This document shows positions 35,121 through 44,706 of a stretch of 64,000 nucleotides of DNA, piece by piece (the first letter of the stretch is position 1; each line of letters opens with the position of its first letter). The stretch is from the NCBI GenBank assembly GCA_001873065.1, contig MNYM01000035.1, positions 62,001 through 126,000 on the forward strand, written 5' to 3'. Made by a program: the position numbers and the translations under genes. The notes below the pieces were generated by a model. The model searched no databases. It was not told the DNA's origin and saw only the letters and a program-made list of their open reading frames with translations. The DNA comes from Flavobacteriaceae bacterium CG2_30_31_66. Lineage in GTDB: Bacteria; Bacteroidota; Bacteroidia; Flavobacteriales; Flavobacteriaceae.

Positions 35121-36361
35121 GAACTAAGTTTTGCTTGCTTTTGATTGATTAACAATGTTAAGGTAATAAAAAAAATCATTCCTCTTTGCCTCCATAAAAA
35201 TGATTCAGTAATACTTACTGTCAAGACTGTAATGATAAAAAATAACACAAAATAATCTTTTTGAACTATTGCTTTATGAAACAAAGAATACAAAATTAAT
35301 AATAATAAACTGAATCCAACAATTCCGAGCTCAGCAAAAACTTGAAGGTATTGATTATGAAAATTATAATTCAAAAAACCTGGATATAAATTGTATTGTT
35401 TATACTTATTATTTAAATTTTCTTGTGAATTATTTAAACCACTCCCTAAAAATAGTTGTTTCTTTTCTGATACTATTTCTAAAAAGGCTTTAGTTTGAAA
35501 AACTCTTAAACCAACACCCGTCCAAAGATATACAGGCCCAAAATCGTTAGTTCCTAAAACCTCATTGATTTTTGTTTTTTCATATTCAACCCTAAAACGA
35601 TTGACGAAATTTACCGAAGAAATCATAAAAATTACCAATGCTGAAATCACAACAATAAAATATTTTGGTTTTATTTTTTTAGAAAAATTAGTTTTAATCA
35701 AATAAAATACTGTGTAAATAAAAGTTATTGAAATTATGATTTTAGACGAAAGTAGCATTAAAAAAATGCCTAAAAATATGAGGTAAAAAAGATTTATTTT
35801 TGATTTTATAGAATGAATTAAAAGGAAACCAATCGCTAAACTTATAAAGACAGATAAATAAATAGCGTTTAATCCACTTAAATTTCCACTTAATTCATGA
35901 TAAAACATGAAGTTTATATCATTATGAATTATTGATTTTATGATTCCTGATAAAATACAATAAAACGCATAAATTACCATAGATTTTGAAAATTTATCTA
36001 AAATTGAATCTATGCCAAATTTTTTTTCTGAGTTTAAAGTAAATGCTATTGGCAGGATTAAAAATGACAAAAATCTCGACAATCCTTCTAAGGTGTTTTT
36101 AATTGAATCTGTCCAAAGTAATGATAAGACACCTAAAAAATAAAAAGCAATGAATAGAATTGAAATTTTGCTAAATTTCAAACTTTGTTTGGTCTTTACA
36201 AATCTGTAAATACTCAGCAAAAAAAACAAAATCACGACAATACTATTTATTGCATAACCTCCAAGAGGAAGTGTAATTAAAATTAATGCAATAAATATTT
36301 CATCAATATTAGCAATGTTTTTTTTGTAAACATTTATTAAAAAAGGATAAATAGCTTCCAT
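35117..36361 (-). CDS. O-antigen polymerase/ligase-like membrane protein (Wzy or WaaL)
   Basis: The 414-residue protein has about ten to twelve hydrophobic segments and a large loop with the Wzy_C-type signature (LFLGSGLNNSQENL, YNFHNQYLQVFAELGIVGF). Such proteins polymerise or ligate lipid-linked glycans at the periplasmic face. Its annotated start overlaps the next upstream gene by 53 bases, which is long; a later start is possible because the first 20 residues are not membrane-embedded. A second protein of this class is encoded at 37409-38653, so one may be the polymerase and the other the ligase. Confidence 0.78.
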   Translation of the reverse strand: MEAIYPFLINVYKKNIANIDEIFIALILITLPLGGYAINSIVVILFFLLSIYRFVKTKQSLKFSKISILFIAFYFLGVLSLLWTDSIKNTLEGLSRFLSFLILPIAFTLNSEKKFGIDSILDKFSKSMVIYAFYCILSGIIKSIIHNDINFMFYHELSGNLSGLNAIYLSVFISLAIGFLLIHSIKSKINLFYLIFLGIFLMLLSSKIIISITFIYTVFYLIKTNFSKKIKPKYFIVVISALVIFMISSVNFVNRFRVEYEKTKINEVLGTNDFGPVYLWTGVGLRVFQTKAFLEIVSEKKQLFLGSGLNNSQENLNNKYKQYNLYPGFLNYNFHNQYLQVFAELGIVGFSLLLLILYSLFHKAIVQKDYFVLFFIITVLTVSITESFLWRQRGMIFFITLTLLINQKQAKLSS

Positions 36362-37412
36362 TTATTCTATTAATATCATACTCATTGTTTATTTTTTCAA
36401 GATTTCTTTGAATTTTACCTTCTTCAAGTTTTTTATCTTTATTTTTCAGATAAAAACTAACATCTTCTGGGGTATAAAAATAGTAGGCATTTTCTTTTAA
36501 TACGGCTTTATTGAAAATATTATTGTGTGCAATAATAAAATTACTTGAGCCCATAGCTTCTAACAAAGAAGGATTTGTGCCTCCTACAGAATGTCCATGA
36601 AAATAAAAATTGCAATAAAATCTCAAAATATTAAGGTCATAATTATTGTAGATACTGCCTAAGAAAATAATTTGAGGAGTATTTTTAAACTTTTCTTTAA
36701 TTCTTTTACCAAAACTATTGATGGTATAATCACCAATAACTAAAAAAGGTATTTTTGTTTCACTTAAAACAACTCCATCTAAAATAGTTTCAATATTATT
36801 TTCAGGTTCTATCCTAGCAATCAGCATATTATAAGAATACTTGTTTACCTGATATTTTTCAAGAGTGGCTTCATCAATTTCAGTAACAACCTGACAACCG
36901 TAAGCAATAAATTTTGAATTTTTATGATACTTATTATCGATATATTTTTTGATTCCTTCAGAATCTGCAATCAGATAATCACTGTATTTGACTGCTAATC
37001 TTTCGGCAAATTTTAAAAATCTTTTTACTAAAAAATTATATTTGCTACGTTTCCATTCTAAACCATCCATGTTTGTGATGATGAGTGGTTTTTTTGGAAA
37101 AACAAACGACCAAATTGAACTACTTGTGTAGCCCAATTGTAAAATGATATCTAAGTCTTTTTTTCTGGAATCAAGTATGCAATTCAAATCATAAATAAAT
37201 TGACCCACAGTTCCAATTTTATTTTCTGGATCATTGCAATGTATAATATTTACCCCGTTAAAAAAAGGTTCTTGATAAGGATGATTTGAAGAGTTATACA
37301 CATACACTTCGCAATTGTGCTGCACCAAATACGTCGCTAAATACTCTGCAAACTGCTCAAAACCACCATAATGATTTGGAATTCCCCTTGTTCCAATAAT
37401 TCCTATTTTCAT
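36309..37412 (-). CDS. Family 4 glycosyltransferase with DUF1972 N-terminus
   Basis: The 367-residue enzyme begins MKIGIIGTRGIPNHYGGFEQ, the DUF1972 signature found in rhamnosyl- and galactosyl-transferases of capsule clusters. The C-terminal half has GT4-like segments: ARIEPENNIETILDG, IFLGSIYNNYDLN and SVGGTNPSLLEAMGSSNFIIAH, the last with the nucleotide-sugar binding Glu. It is a GT-B fold, retaining. Donor unknown; relatives use dTDP-rhamnose or UDP-galactose. It overlaps the Wzy-like gene downstream by 53 bases and the second Wzy-like gene upstream by ATGA. Confidence 0.85.
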   Translation of the reverse strand: MKIGIIGTRGIPNHYGGFEQFAEYLATYLVQHNCEVYVYNSSNHPYQEPFFNGVNIIHCNDPENKIGTVGQFIYDLNCILDSRKKDLDIILQLGYTSSSIWSFVFPKKPLIITNMDGLEWKRSKYNFLVKRFLKFAERLAVKYSDYLIADSEGIKKYIDNKYHKNSKFIAYGCQVVTEIDEATLEKYQVNKYSYNMLIARIEPENNIETILDGVVLSETKIPFLVIGDYTINSFGKRIKEKFKNTPQIIFLGSIYNNYDLNILRFYCNFYFHGHSVGGTNPSLLEAMGSSNFIIAHNNIFNKAVLKENAYYFYTPEDVSFYLKNKDKKLEEGKIQRNLEKINNEYDINRINGSYLSFFNKCLQKKHC

Positions 37413-38653
37413 TCTTCGATCAAATTAATTTTATTCTCATTTCTAAAGAAAAGTAACGCCCCTACAAAAAACATATAAAAATCTTCATTATTGTATATAC
37501 CACTAATAATTAATGAAGAAAAAAAGAAATAAACCCCAAAGCCAGAAATTAAATTATTGATGATTTTCGATTTCTCTGAAGATATCTCAACATAAGCGAA
37601 AAGATACATGTTAACTAAAAAAAGTAAGTAAATAAAAAATCCAATGATACCTGTTTTAAAAAAAACCAAAACATATCCATTATGAATGATTGGAATATAT
37701 CTCATTTCAGAATCGCCAAGATATACTTTAAATTTCAAATCAACCAAAGCCCCCAATCCTTTTCCAATGAAAAAAGTTATTGGAGTATTTATTTGATCAA
37801 TTGCCAATGTTGCTTCATAAGCTCTCCAATGATCCCATAAATAGGCATGATTGTTTGGGTCAACAGTTCTAATTGGCGTAAATATTTCTGAAGGAGCAAT
37901 TTTTAGTTTATATAAAAATGATTCCAAGCCTGGTTTTTCACGCTCAAAATTTGAACTGTATAAATAAACATAGAATAATGAAAAAATTATTAATGCTAAA
38001 AACCCGTATTTTAAACCTTTTGAAGTGATTTTTAAATACCCAAAAATTGCCAACAAAAATAATCCTAAAGAAACAAACATTGTTCTAGAAAAATAGAGAA
38101 AAAAAGAAAAGAAAATTATGCCTAAAACAACTTTTTTAAGTAATCTATTTTTAAATACATCCAAAAATTGAATACGAAAAGAAGCAAAAATAATGGTCAA
38201 TGCAATTACTTCTGATAAGTTAGAAATTCCTCCAATAGCTCTTATTTCGGCTACAGAAGCATTTGAAAAATCAACACTGAGAAAAATTTTGAATATATGC
38301 AACACCGAAAGCAAACTAACCACATAAATGAATGTTCTTAAAAAACTTGAAAAATCACGTATTTTTTTTGCCAATAAATATCCAGCAATTAACGCAATTA
38401 TCGGCTTTGTGAAATAAGCAATATCTTTAACAAAATCATATAAAATAGGTTTTTGAAAAAGAGAAGAAAAGCCCGCGATTAAAAGTATAATGACCGCATA
38501 AGAAACGATATTTATAACATTTTTAGAAATCGTTGAAAAGCACATTAAACTCAATAAAAAGTATATACCAAAATGCAATTCAAATATTGAAAATTGAATA
38601 ATTAATAAGGTAATAAGCCCAAAAAGAGCTTGATACTTTTTAATGGTGAGCAT
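37409..38653 (-). CDS. Second O-antigen polymerase-like membrane protein (Wzy)
   Basis: The 414-residue multi-pass protein has a large periplasmic loop between hydrophobic segments, with PNNHAYLWDHWRAYEATL, TFFIGKGLGALVD and IIHNGYVLVFFKTGIIGFFIY. This is the Wzy-type pattern (GxGxG..., then HNxYL...GIIG). It probably polymerises repeat units flipped by Wzx. Position inside the glycosyltransferase run makes it the better polymerase candidate than the gene at 35117. Its stop overlaps the DUF1972 gene by ATGA. Very AT-rich, like the whole cluster. Confidence 0.78.
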   Translation of the reverse strand: MLTIKKYQALFGLITLLIIQFSIFELHFGIYFLLSLMCFSTISKNVINIVSYAVIILLIAGFSSLFQKPILYDFVKDIAYFTKPIIALIAGYLLAKKIRDFSSFLRTFIYVVSLLSVLHIFKIFLSVDFSNASVAEIRAIGGISNLSEVIALTIIFASFRIQFLDVFKNRLLKKVVLGIIFFSFFLYFSRTMFVSLGLFLLAIFGYLKITSKGLKYGFLALIIFSLFYVYLYSSNFEREKPGLESFLYKLKIAPSEIFTPIRTVDPNNHAYLWDHWRAYEATLAIDQINTPITFFIGKGLGALVDLKFKVYLGDSEMRYIPIIHNGYVLVFFKTGIIGFFIYLLFLVNMYLFAYVEISSEKSKIINNLISGFGVYFFFSSLIISGIYNNEDFYMFFVGALLFFRNENKINLIEE

Positions 38654-38706
38654 TTATTTTCTGTGTGTTTTAATATTACTCATTCAGTCCTCTAAAGTAG
38701 TTATTA

Positions 38707-39870
38707 TTATAAAAACTTAGTATATAAGTTCTTAAAGTTCGTTACATATTTTTCAAGTGAAAACTCAGTTTTTGCTCTATTCTCTCCTTCTCTTCCAAAT
38801 AGAGAAAGTAAGTTTTTATTATAAATAAGCGTTTCAATTGATCTTTTTAAATCAGATTCATTGCAAGGTTCAAACAACAATCCTGTTTTATAATGAACTA
38901 CTATTTCTTTTAAACCTCCATGATTCGCAGCAATTATGGGTTTTTGAGAAAGCATGCCTTCTACTGCAACCAAACCAAAAGGTTCTGGGTCAGTTGTTGG
39001 AACAATAATAATATCTATACAATCATAATAATTCCAAATTTCTTTTTGAAAATTGATTATTGTAACGACATTTTCAAGATTTTTATGTTTTATTTCATTT
39101 TTGATACCTTCTAATAAAAATTGTTGCGATTTTATAGGTGAGCCAATAAACAATAAATATATATTTTCTATATTTTCTTTTTTTAATTTCTCAAAAACAT
39201 TCAATAATAATTGCTGTCCTTTGTGTTTATTGATTCTTCCCACTAATCCAATTATTATAGAATCATTTTGTATGTTTTTGAAAAGATTTTTTCTAACTAC
39301 AAGCCTTTCCTCTTCAACTAAAAAGGAAGTTGTTCTATTCAAACCATTGTAAATAATTTCAGATTTGAATTTTAATTTTGGTTTGCTTTTGTATAAATTT
39401 TCAGCTGAAGCCAAAGAATTAAAAACTACAAAATCTGAAAATAAATTGACTAGAAAAGGGTATGATTTTGCAACAACTTTAGGATATAAAATAATTTCAT
39501 GTACGTGCCAAATGTGTTTTATACGATATATTTTTCCGTAAAATGCTCCTAAAAAAACAGCCAAAGTATTGGAATGAATAATGTCAATTTTTCTTTTTCC
39601 AATTTTTTTTCTAAGAATGTATATTGCTTTGAATATTTGAAAGGGAAATTTTAAAATATTGATTTTCTTGAATAACTCTCTTGATACTTTTAAAACAGGA
39701 ATAATTAAAACTTCAACATCAATTTTTTTCAATTCATCTGTCAATGGTCCTTCTTCAGGAACAACAACTATTGGATTTACAGTATCTTTTATAGAGTCCA
39801 CTAAAAACAACAACGTTTTGTCAGAACCATATAAATCTGCTGATTGATGTACAAAAAGTATGTTTTTCAT
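38707..39870 (-). CDS. Family 4 glycosyltransferase
   Basis: A 387-residue GT-B enzyme. The N-terminal half begins MKNILFVHQSADLYGSDKT, binding acceptor, and has IIHSNTLAVFLGAFYGK. The C-terminal nucleotide-sugar domain has IIGLVGRINKHKGQQLLL, DIIIVPTTDPEPFGLVAVEGML and PIIAANHGGLKEIV. The EPFGLVAVEGM segment contains the EX7E-type glutamates. No membrane segment or signal peptide. Donor and linkage are unknown; it adds one residue of the surface repeat unit. Confidence 0.85.
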   Translation of the reverse strand: MKNILFVHQSADLYGSDKTLLFLVDSIKDTVNPIVVVPEEGPLTDELKKIDVEVLIIPVLKVSRELFKKINILKFPFQIFKAIYILRKKIGKRKIDIIHSNTLAVFLGAFYGKIYRIKHIWHVHEIILYPKVVAKSYPFLVNLFSDFVVFNSLASAENLYKSKPKLKFKSEIIYNGLNRTTSFLVEEERLVVRKNLFKNIQNDSIIIGLVGRINKHKGQQLLLNVFEKLKKENIENIYLLFIGSPIKSQQFLLEGIKNEIKHKNLENVVTIINFQKEIWNYYDCIDIIIVPTTDPEPFGLVAVEGMLSQKPIIAANHGGLKEIVVHYKTGLLFEPCNESDLKRSIETLIYNKNLLSLFGREGENRAKTEFSLEKYVTNFKNLYTKFL

Positions 39871-39979
39871 TAGGTTATAATTCTTTAATTATAAGTATTG
39901 TTGTTTTTTAGTTGATCAACAATTATTGTAAATATCTTTGTAATGTATATTTCCAATCATTTTTATATATCTCTAATTG

Positions 39980-40759
39980 TTAATTAACGCTAGATTTAAT
40001 TAATTTTCTATAAGAATTTGAAAGGTAATATTTTAATAGAGAAAAATAAAAATCGAAATAAGCAAAAGGTTTTGAAATATTTGCTGTCGAAATTTTAGCA
40101 ATTCTGGCTTCTCTAAATGCCTTAATAACATTTTGATTACTGATGCCTCCATCATTCATTTCTGCAGTAAAATCATCAATAAAAACAGTTTTAAGTTCGT
40201 TTTTAGCTCTCAATAACATTTCATAATCTCCTACTATTTTATAATTTTCATCAAAATTTCCATATTTTTCAAAATATTGCTTGTTATGAAAAGCGCCTAC
40301 ATGAGCAATTTTCATATATCTTCTGAAAACATCCCATTTCCAAACATCAGAAAATACATATTTTACATTATTTTTATTCATTAATTTTACTTTAGAGTGA
40401 ATAAAATCTGCATTTTTATTGGACAAAACTACTTTTGCATATTTTGCTAAAACACCCTCTAAATAAATATCATCCGAACCTAAAAAAGAAATCCAATCGC
40501 CCTTGGCAAGTTGCAAACCCTTATTCCAAGCGTTATAGATTCCTGTATCTGATTCGCTTATCCAAGTAAATGGTATGTTTTTTTGATGAAATTGAGATTC
40601 ATATTTTTTGATGATTTGCAACGTATTGTCTGTTGATTTTCCATCTACAATTATGTATTCAAAATCAGTAAAATTCTGATTCAGAACTGATTGAATTGTT
40701 TTTTCAATCGTCAATTCTGAATTTAATGAAACTGTTATGACACTCAATAATACACTCAT
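39980..40759 (-). CDS. Family 2 glycosyltransferase (WcaA-like)
   Basis: The 259-residue GT-A enzyme has SVITVSLNSELTIEKTIQSV, IVDGKSTDNTLQII, DTGIYNAWNKGLQLAKGDWI and the metal-binding FLGSDD. This matches the WcaA-like subgroup of inverting GT2 enzymes in colanic-acid-type clusters. No C-terminal membrane helix is seen. The gap of about 109 bases to the preceding GT4 gene and 74 bases to Wzx holds no other gene. Confidence 0.85.
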   Translation of the reverse strand: MSVLLSVITVSLNSELTIEKTIQSVLNQNFTDFEYIIVDGKSTDNTLQIIKKYESQFHQKNIPFTWISESDTGIYNAWNKGLQLAKGDWISFLGSDDIYLEGVLAKYAKVVLSNKNADFIHSKVKLMNKNNVKYVFSDVWKWDVFRRYMKIAHVGAFHNKQYFEKYGNFDENYKIVGDYEMLLRAKNELKTVFIDDFTAEMNDGGISNQNVIKAFREARIAKISTANISKPFAYFDFYFSLLKYYLSNSYRKLIKSSVN

Positions 40760-40833
40760 TTTTAAATTAAATAATACGTTTTAGGTTGTTGAATTTATGA
40801 GTAATGAAGTTCCTTTTTATCAATTTACAAAAG

Positions 40834-42126
40834 TTATTTTTTTAAAATAGCAAAAGTTTGAATCGGCAAAAGTATCGATAAACTTATGATACTCAAAATA
40901 GTTCCTAAAATAACAGCACCACTACCTAAATCAGTATTTTTTACCAAATACATTGAAAGAGGTATATTGATAATCGCGCCAAATATATACATCCACATTT
41001 GAAGTTTTATGTTGCCAATCGCATTTAAAAAAACCATATAAATTAGACCGTAAATTCGAATTAAGACAAATAAAGACATTAATAAAAGTAAGCTATTTAA
41101 TATTTCCAAGTCTTTTTGTGTCCAAAATTTTATAAATGGTGTTGCAATAAAATATAAAACTATAATTATCAAAACAACTACGAGAAATAATTTATTTAAT
41201 CTTACCAATGTTTTTTTTATCCAAGTAAAATCCTTCTTTTGAAAAGCATCTGTATACAATGCCCATAATGGATCTAACGCAATAGCAGAAAGGGTTATTA
41301 ATAAATTAAATAATTTAAAAACGACGTCATAAGTTGCTACATCTTTTGGTCCTATGAGATTTGTGATGATTAAATTATCAGTAGTAAAAATGACAATCAT
41401 AGAGAGCTGAATTACAAAAAATTCTAGGCTCAAACCCATTAAAGATTTCACTTTTTCTTTACTAAAAAAACTGATTTTAGGGATAATTTGCTTGTTCTTT
41501 CTAAAAAACTGAAACGAAAACCAACCTCCAATTAAAATAGTTGATCCTCCATAAATAATGGCTATTAATAAAAGACTTTTAGTGTAAAATTGCATTAACA
41601 AAGTGATTGAAATCAGAATAATTATCTGATAAATCAGTAAAGAAAGTTCTACTTTTGAAGCTTGCTGATTTGCATAATAGAGTGATTTATAAAGGGTTAA
41701 AATAAATCCAATGATTACTAGAAAAAAAGTAACTAATAAAATAATTTGGAATTCGCCATTTGATAAAAGTGTGGTATTGAATAATTTTTGAAAATCAGTG
41801 ACATAAATAAATATAGCTGCAATTATAAAAATAAGAAATGAAATTGCGATGATTGAAACATAAGCTGTAGAAATATAGGTTTTTGCAAGTGCAAAATTTT
41901 TCTGACTTAATGCTTCTGATAATTTTGTTTTTAGACCGTTTCCAATGCCACCATCAACAAATATTACAATATTTACTAATGAAAAAATTGTTGCCCAAAT
42001 TCCATATAATTCTTTGTCTAAATAATTGAGCAATATTGGAATCGTTGTAAAAACAATAAGCATATTTATAGACTTGAAGACCAAGCCTAGCGAAATATTT
42101 TTAATTAAAATTTTTTTTCTATCCAT
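40834..42126 (-). CDS. Polysaccharide flippase (Wzx, MATE-like)
   Basis: The roughly 430-residue protein has twelve or more hydrophobic segments, starting with ILIKNISLGLVFKSINMLIVFTTIPILLNYLDKELYGIWATIF, the pattern of Wzx/polysaccharide export proteins. It moves undecaprenyl-linked repeat units across the inner membrane. The charged motif GIGNGLKTKLSEALS in the first cytoplasmic loop is typical. The start at 42126 (MDRKKI) is preferred; the upstream ATG at 42162 adds 12 unconserved residues including two Cys. Confidence 0.87.
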   Translation of the reverse strand: MDRKKILIKNISLGLVFKSINMLIVFTTIPILLNYLDKELYGIWATIFSLVNIVIFVDGGIGNGLKTKLSEALSQKNFALAKTYISTAYVSIIAISFLIFIIAAIFIYVTDFQKLFNTTLLSNGEFQIILLVTFFLVIIGFILTLYKSLYYANQQASKVELSLLIYQIIILISITLLMQFYTKSLLLIAIIYGGSTILIGGWFSFQFFRKNKQIIPKISFFSKEKVKSLMGLSLEFFVIQLSMIVIFTTDNLIITNLIGPKDVATYDVVFKLFNLLITLSAIALDPLWALYTDAFQKKDFTWIKKTLVRLNKLFLVVVLIIIVLYFIATPFIKFWTQKDLEILNSLLLLMSLFVLIRIYGLIYMVFLNAIGNIKLQMWMYIFGAIINIPLSMYLVKNTDLGSGAVILGTILSIISLSILLPIQTFAILKK

Positions 42127-42216
42127 TTTCAACTTTCTATTGCATTCTAAACAGTGTCTCATAAGAATAAATAATAATCATCAAATAATGATTATTATTT
42201 TTACACTATCATATTT

Positions 42217-44706
42217 CTAAATTTTTATCACTTTATCAGACCTATTGAAAAAAGATTTTTTGTCATCGGTGGTTATAATGATTCCAATTTTATAATTTCC
42301 TTTTTTTATTTTTTCTTTCTTTAACGTTAGTTTGAAACCTGAATTGTCATAATTAAAATCATCATTAAAATAAGCTGTCACATCAGGGCGATTAACGTTA
42401 TTGACATCAATTGCATAAATATTATTTTCACCTTCTAATACTAATTGAATTTTAGAGTTTACAGCAGATTTATTTGCTTTAAATGCCCAACCAATTACAT
42501 AAATTAAATCGTCCTCTTGAGAAACCAGCTCAACATTATGTTTTATTGTTTCTGAAAACTCTGGAAGTGATTTTAAAAGTTTTACTTGGACTTGCTTTTT
42601 AATTTCAATCATTTGTTGATTTGCAGATTGAAATAAAATAGCACCTTCAGATTCAATTCCTAACAAAATCGTGTAATTCCCTGATTCTAATTTATCAGTA
42701 AAAAAAGAAGTCATAAAACCTGCATCTTTTAATTTTTCATTTTTAAAATGTCCTGAAACATCTAATCTTTCTACTTTGTTTGTTTTAAATAAATAGGATT
42801 TATCATGGCTTGTTAAAGCAATTACGACAGCATCTTTAGTACTATCTAAACTATTTTTATGAAAAGCCCAACCTTGAGCATTTATCACATTATTGTTGAA
42901 AGTAAAATTTTCAAGATTAAACTGAATTTTATTTTCAGAAATATTAGGGCTATCAATGATTTGCACTTGACTCAAATTATTTATTTTACTAAAAATAGAG
43001 TCTTCCTTTTGCAACTCAACTTCACTAAAAAGATGATCTTTCATCTTGGTATTTTCTTTTGAATATAGGTAATAAAAACCATCCAAAAAGCCAAGATGAA
43101 CTTGCTGTCTATAAATCAAAGTGTTAAAATCAGCCAGATTTTGAGGTGTAATTACATACAAATCATTGTTATTAATAATTCCTGATGCAATATTATATTT
43201 AATTCTTTGTTGATAAATTACATTTTTATCTCCAGATTCGCGAGCAACATATCCATTGGTTATGGGTAAATTACTTTTCAATGCAATAAAACACCAATCT
43301 TGGTAATCTGAGTTGTACCCTAAACTATTGTTGTAAAGTGGATACGTTATTATTTTATCAAAGTTAGATGAAATTGCGGTCCATTTTTTTTCGTTTAAAG
43401 GCTGGATTTCATAATTTCCAAATGCAAGATTTTTGTTGAAAAATAGTTTAATATCATAAAATTGTACAATCGTGATTAGTAAAAGTAATGTCACTTTAAT
43501 TGATTTGTGAATTTTTATTTTGATGAATACTATAATAAAAAACAAAATTATTGTGTAATAAAAAATCCAAACAAACCTTCCACTTGCTCTAAAAATATTT
43601 CCAAGTTTAATGATTATGCCAGGTAACTGATATTCAAATAACAACGTTTGATGAAAGGTTACTTTATTGGAAATAGCAAATAATAAATAGGCAATAAGTA
43701 AAATTAAAAATGGAAAAAATTTGTAATATTTTTTTATTTCAACTTTATTTTTAATTACTAAAAAAATAAAAAATAGGAAACTTAACGATAAAAATATCAT
43801 TAATCCCAAACCTAAATAAGCATATCCTTCATATTGACGAACATTATAAGAATCTAATGCTATAAAGAAAGACGACCATCCGCTAGAATTAAAAAACGAG
43901 TTTAGATTAAGTCCATAAAGCCCATAACTGCTTACAACCTCGATATTTTTATTCCCTGAGAATGTTATCATACCAATTATATACCAACTAAATAAAACTA
44001 AAGCAACACCAATGGCATTATAGGCAAGCATTTTCTTGAAAGAAATTACCTTGTCAAAAAAATAATTTTTAAAAGTTAGTATCAAATTGAAACCAAAAAC
44101 CATTAGAAATAAATACGGATTTATCAAAGCACTTACTAAAAGAAGTATGAGTTGTTTTTTGTTTATCAGATCAACATTTTTTTTTGAAGGTGTTAGTAAA
44201 TAAAAATAAATTGAAGCTACAAGCAACCATTGTGCGCAAAGTGCGGGATGAATTCCTCTATACATCAATACTGGATTGAATGAAATCAGAAGAACTGATA
44301 AAATAATTAATGCATAATTATTGGTGAATAGGTTTAGGAGCTTAAAAGTAAAATATCCCATCAATAAATGACATGATAAAAACCAAATTCCAAAATATTG
44401 AAATGTTTCAGGCAATAAAAAAGAAATTGATTTGAAAAATATTGCCAATAAAGGAATCGAATCTGTAAAACCTATATTGGTACCTTCAGGAAAATTGTAG
44501 TTTTCAATTTTACCAATTGGAAAATGCCAAGGTTCATTTTGAAAATACGCCCAACCTAAATAGTGCTGTCCCCAATCATGATAAACTGACATTAACCAAT
44601 TAATATTGCTAGGCAAAATAATCTGAAAGCCATAACTTAAATGAAATAGTATTAAAATAAATACTAAAGATAAAATCAGGTTTATTGTTTTATGATTTTT
44701 GAACAT
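42217..44706 (-). CDS. DUF6311-like membrane glycosyltransferase with two tandem C-terminal beta domains
   Basis: The roughly 829-residue protein has a hydrophobic N-terminal half (about 1-420, many membrane helices) with LMSVYHDWGQHYLGWAYFQ and a GT-C-like early periplasmic loop (PWHFPIGK). It resembles DUF6311 proteins, thought to be glycosyltransferases using polyprenyl-linked sugars. The C-terminal half holds a periplasmic segment and then two similar domains, about 606-688 and 733-823. Each has a GWAF motif followed by a (V/L)xR(L/P)DV motif and a later GF/SGF, then an SGNYTILLGI or KGNYKIGII ending. The start at 44706 (ATG) avoids a TTG. Role in the repeat unit is inferred from context only. 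Confidence 0.7.
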   Translation of the reverse strand: MFKNHKTINLILSLVFILILFHLSYGFQIILPSNINWLMSVYHDWGQHYLGWAYFQNEPWHFPIGKIENYNFPEGTNIGFTDSIPLLAIFFKSISFLLPETFQYFGIWFLSCHLLMGYFTFKLLNLFTNNYALIILSVLLISFNPVLMYRGIHPALCAQWLLVASIYFYLLTPSKKNVDLINKKQLILLLVSALINPYLFLMVFGFNLILTFKNYFFDKVISFKKMLAYNAIGVALVLFSWYIIGMITFSGNKNIEVVSSYGLYGLNLNSFFNSSGWSSFFIALDSYNVRQYEGYAYLGLGLMIFLSLSFLFFIFLVIKNKVEIKKYYKFFPFLILLIAYLLFAISNKVTFHQTLLFEYQLPGIIIKLGNIFRASGRFVWIFYYTIILFFIIVFIKIKIHKSIKVTLLLLITIVQFYDIKLFFNKNLAFGNYEIQPLNEKKWTAISSNFDKIITYPLYNNSLGYNSDYQDWCFIALKSNLPITNGYVARESGDKNVIYQQRIKYNIASGIINNNDLYVITPQNLADFNTLIYRQQVHLGFLDGFYYLYSKENTKMKDHLFSEVELQKEDSIFSKINNLSQVQIIDSPNISENKIQFNLENFTFNNNVINAQGWAFHKNSLDSTKDAVVIALTSHDKSYLFKTNKVERLDVSGHFKNEKLKDAGFMTSFFTDKLESGNYTILLGIESEGAILFQSANQQMIEIKKQVQVKLLKSLPEFSETIKHNVELVSQEDDLIYVIGWAFKANKSAVNSKIQLVLEGENNIYAIDVNNVNRPDVTAYFNDDFNYDNSGFKLTLKKEKIKKGNYKIGIIITTDDKKSFFNRSDKVIKI

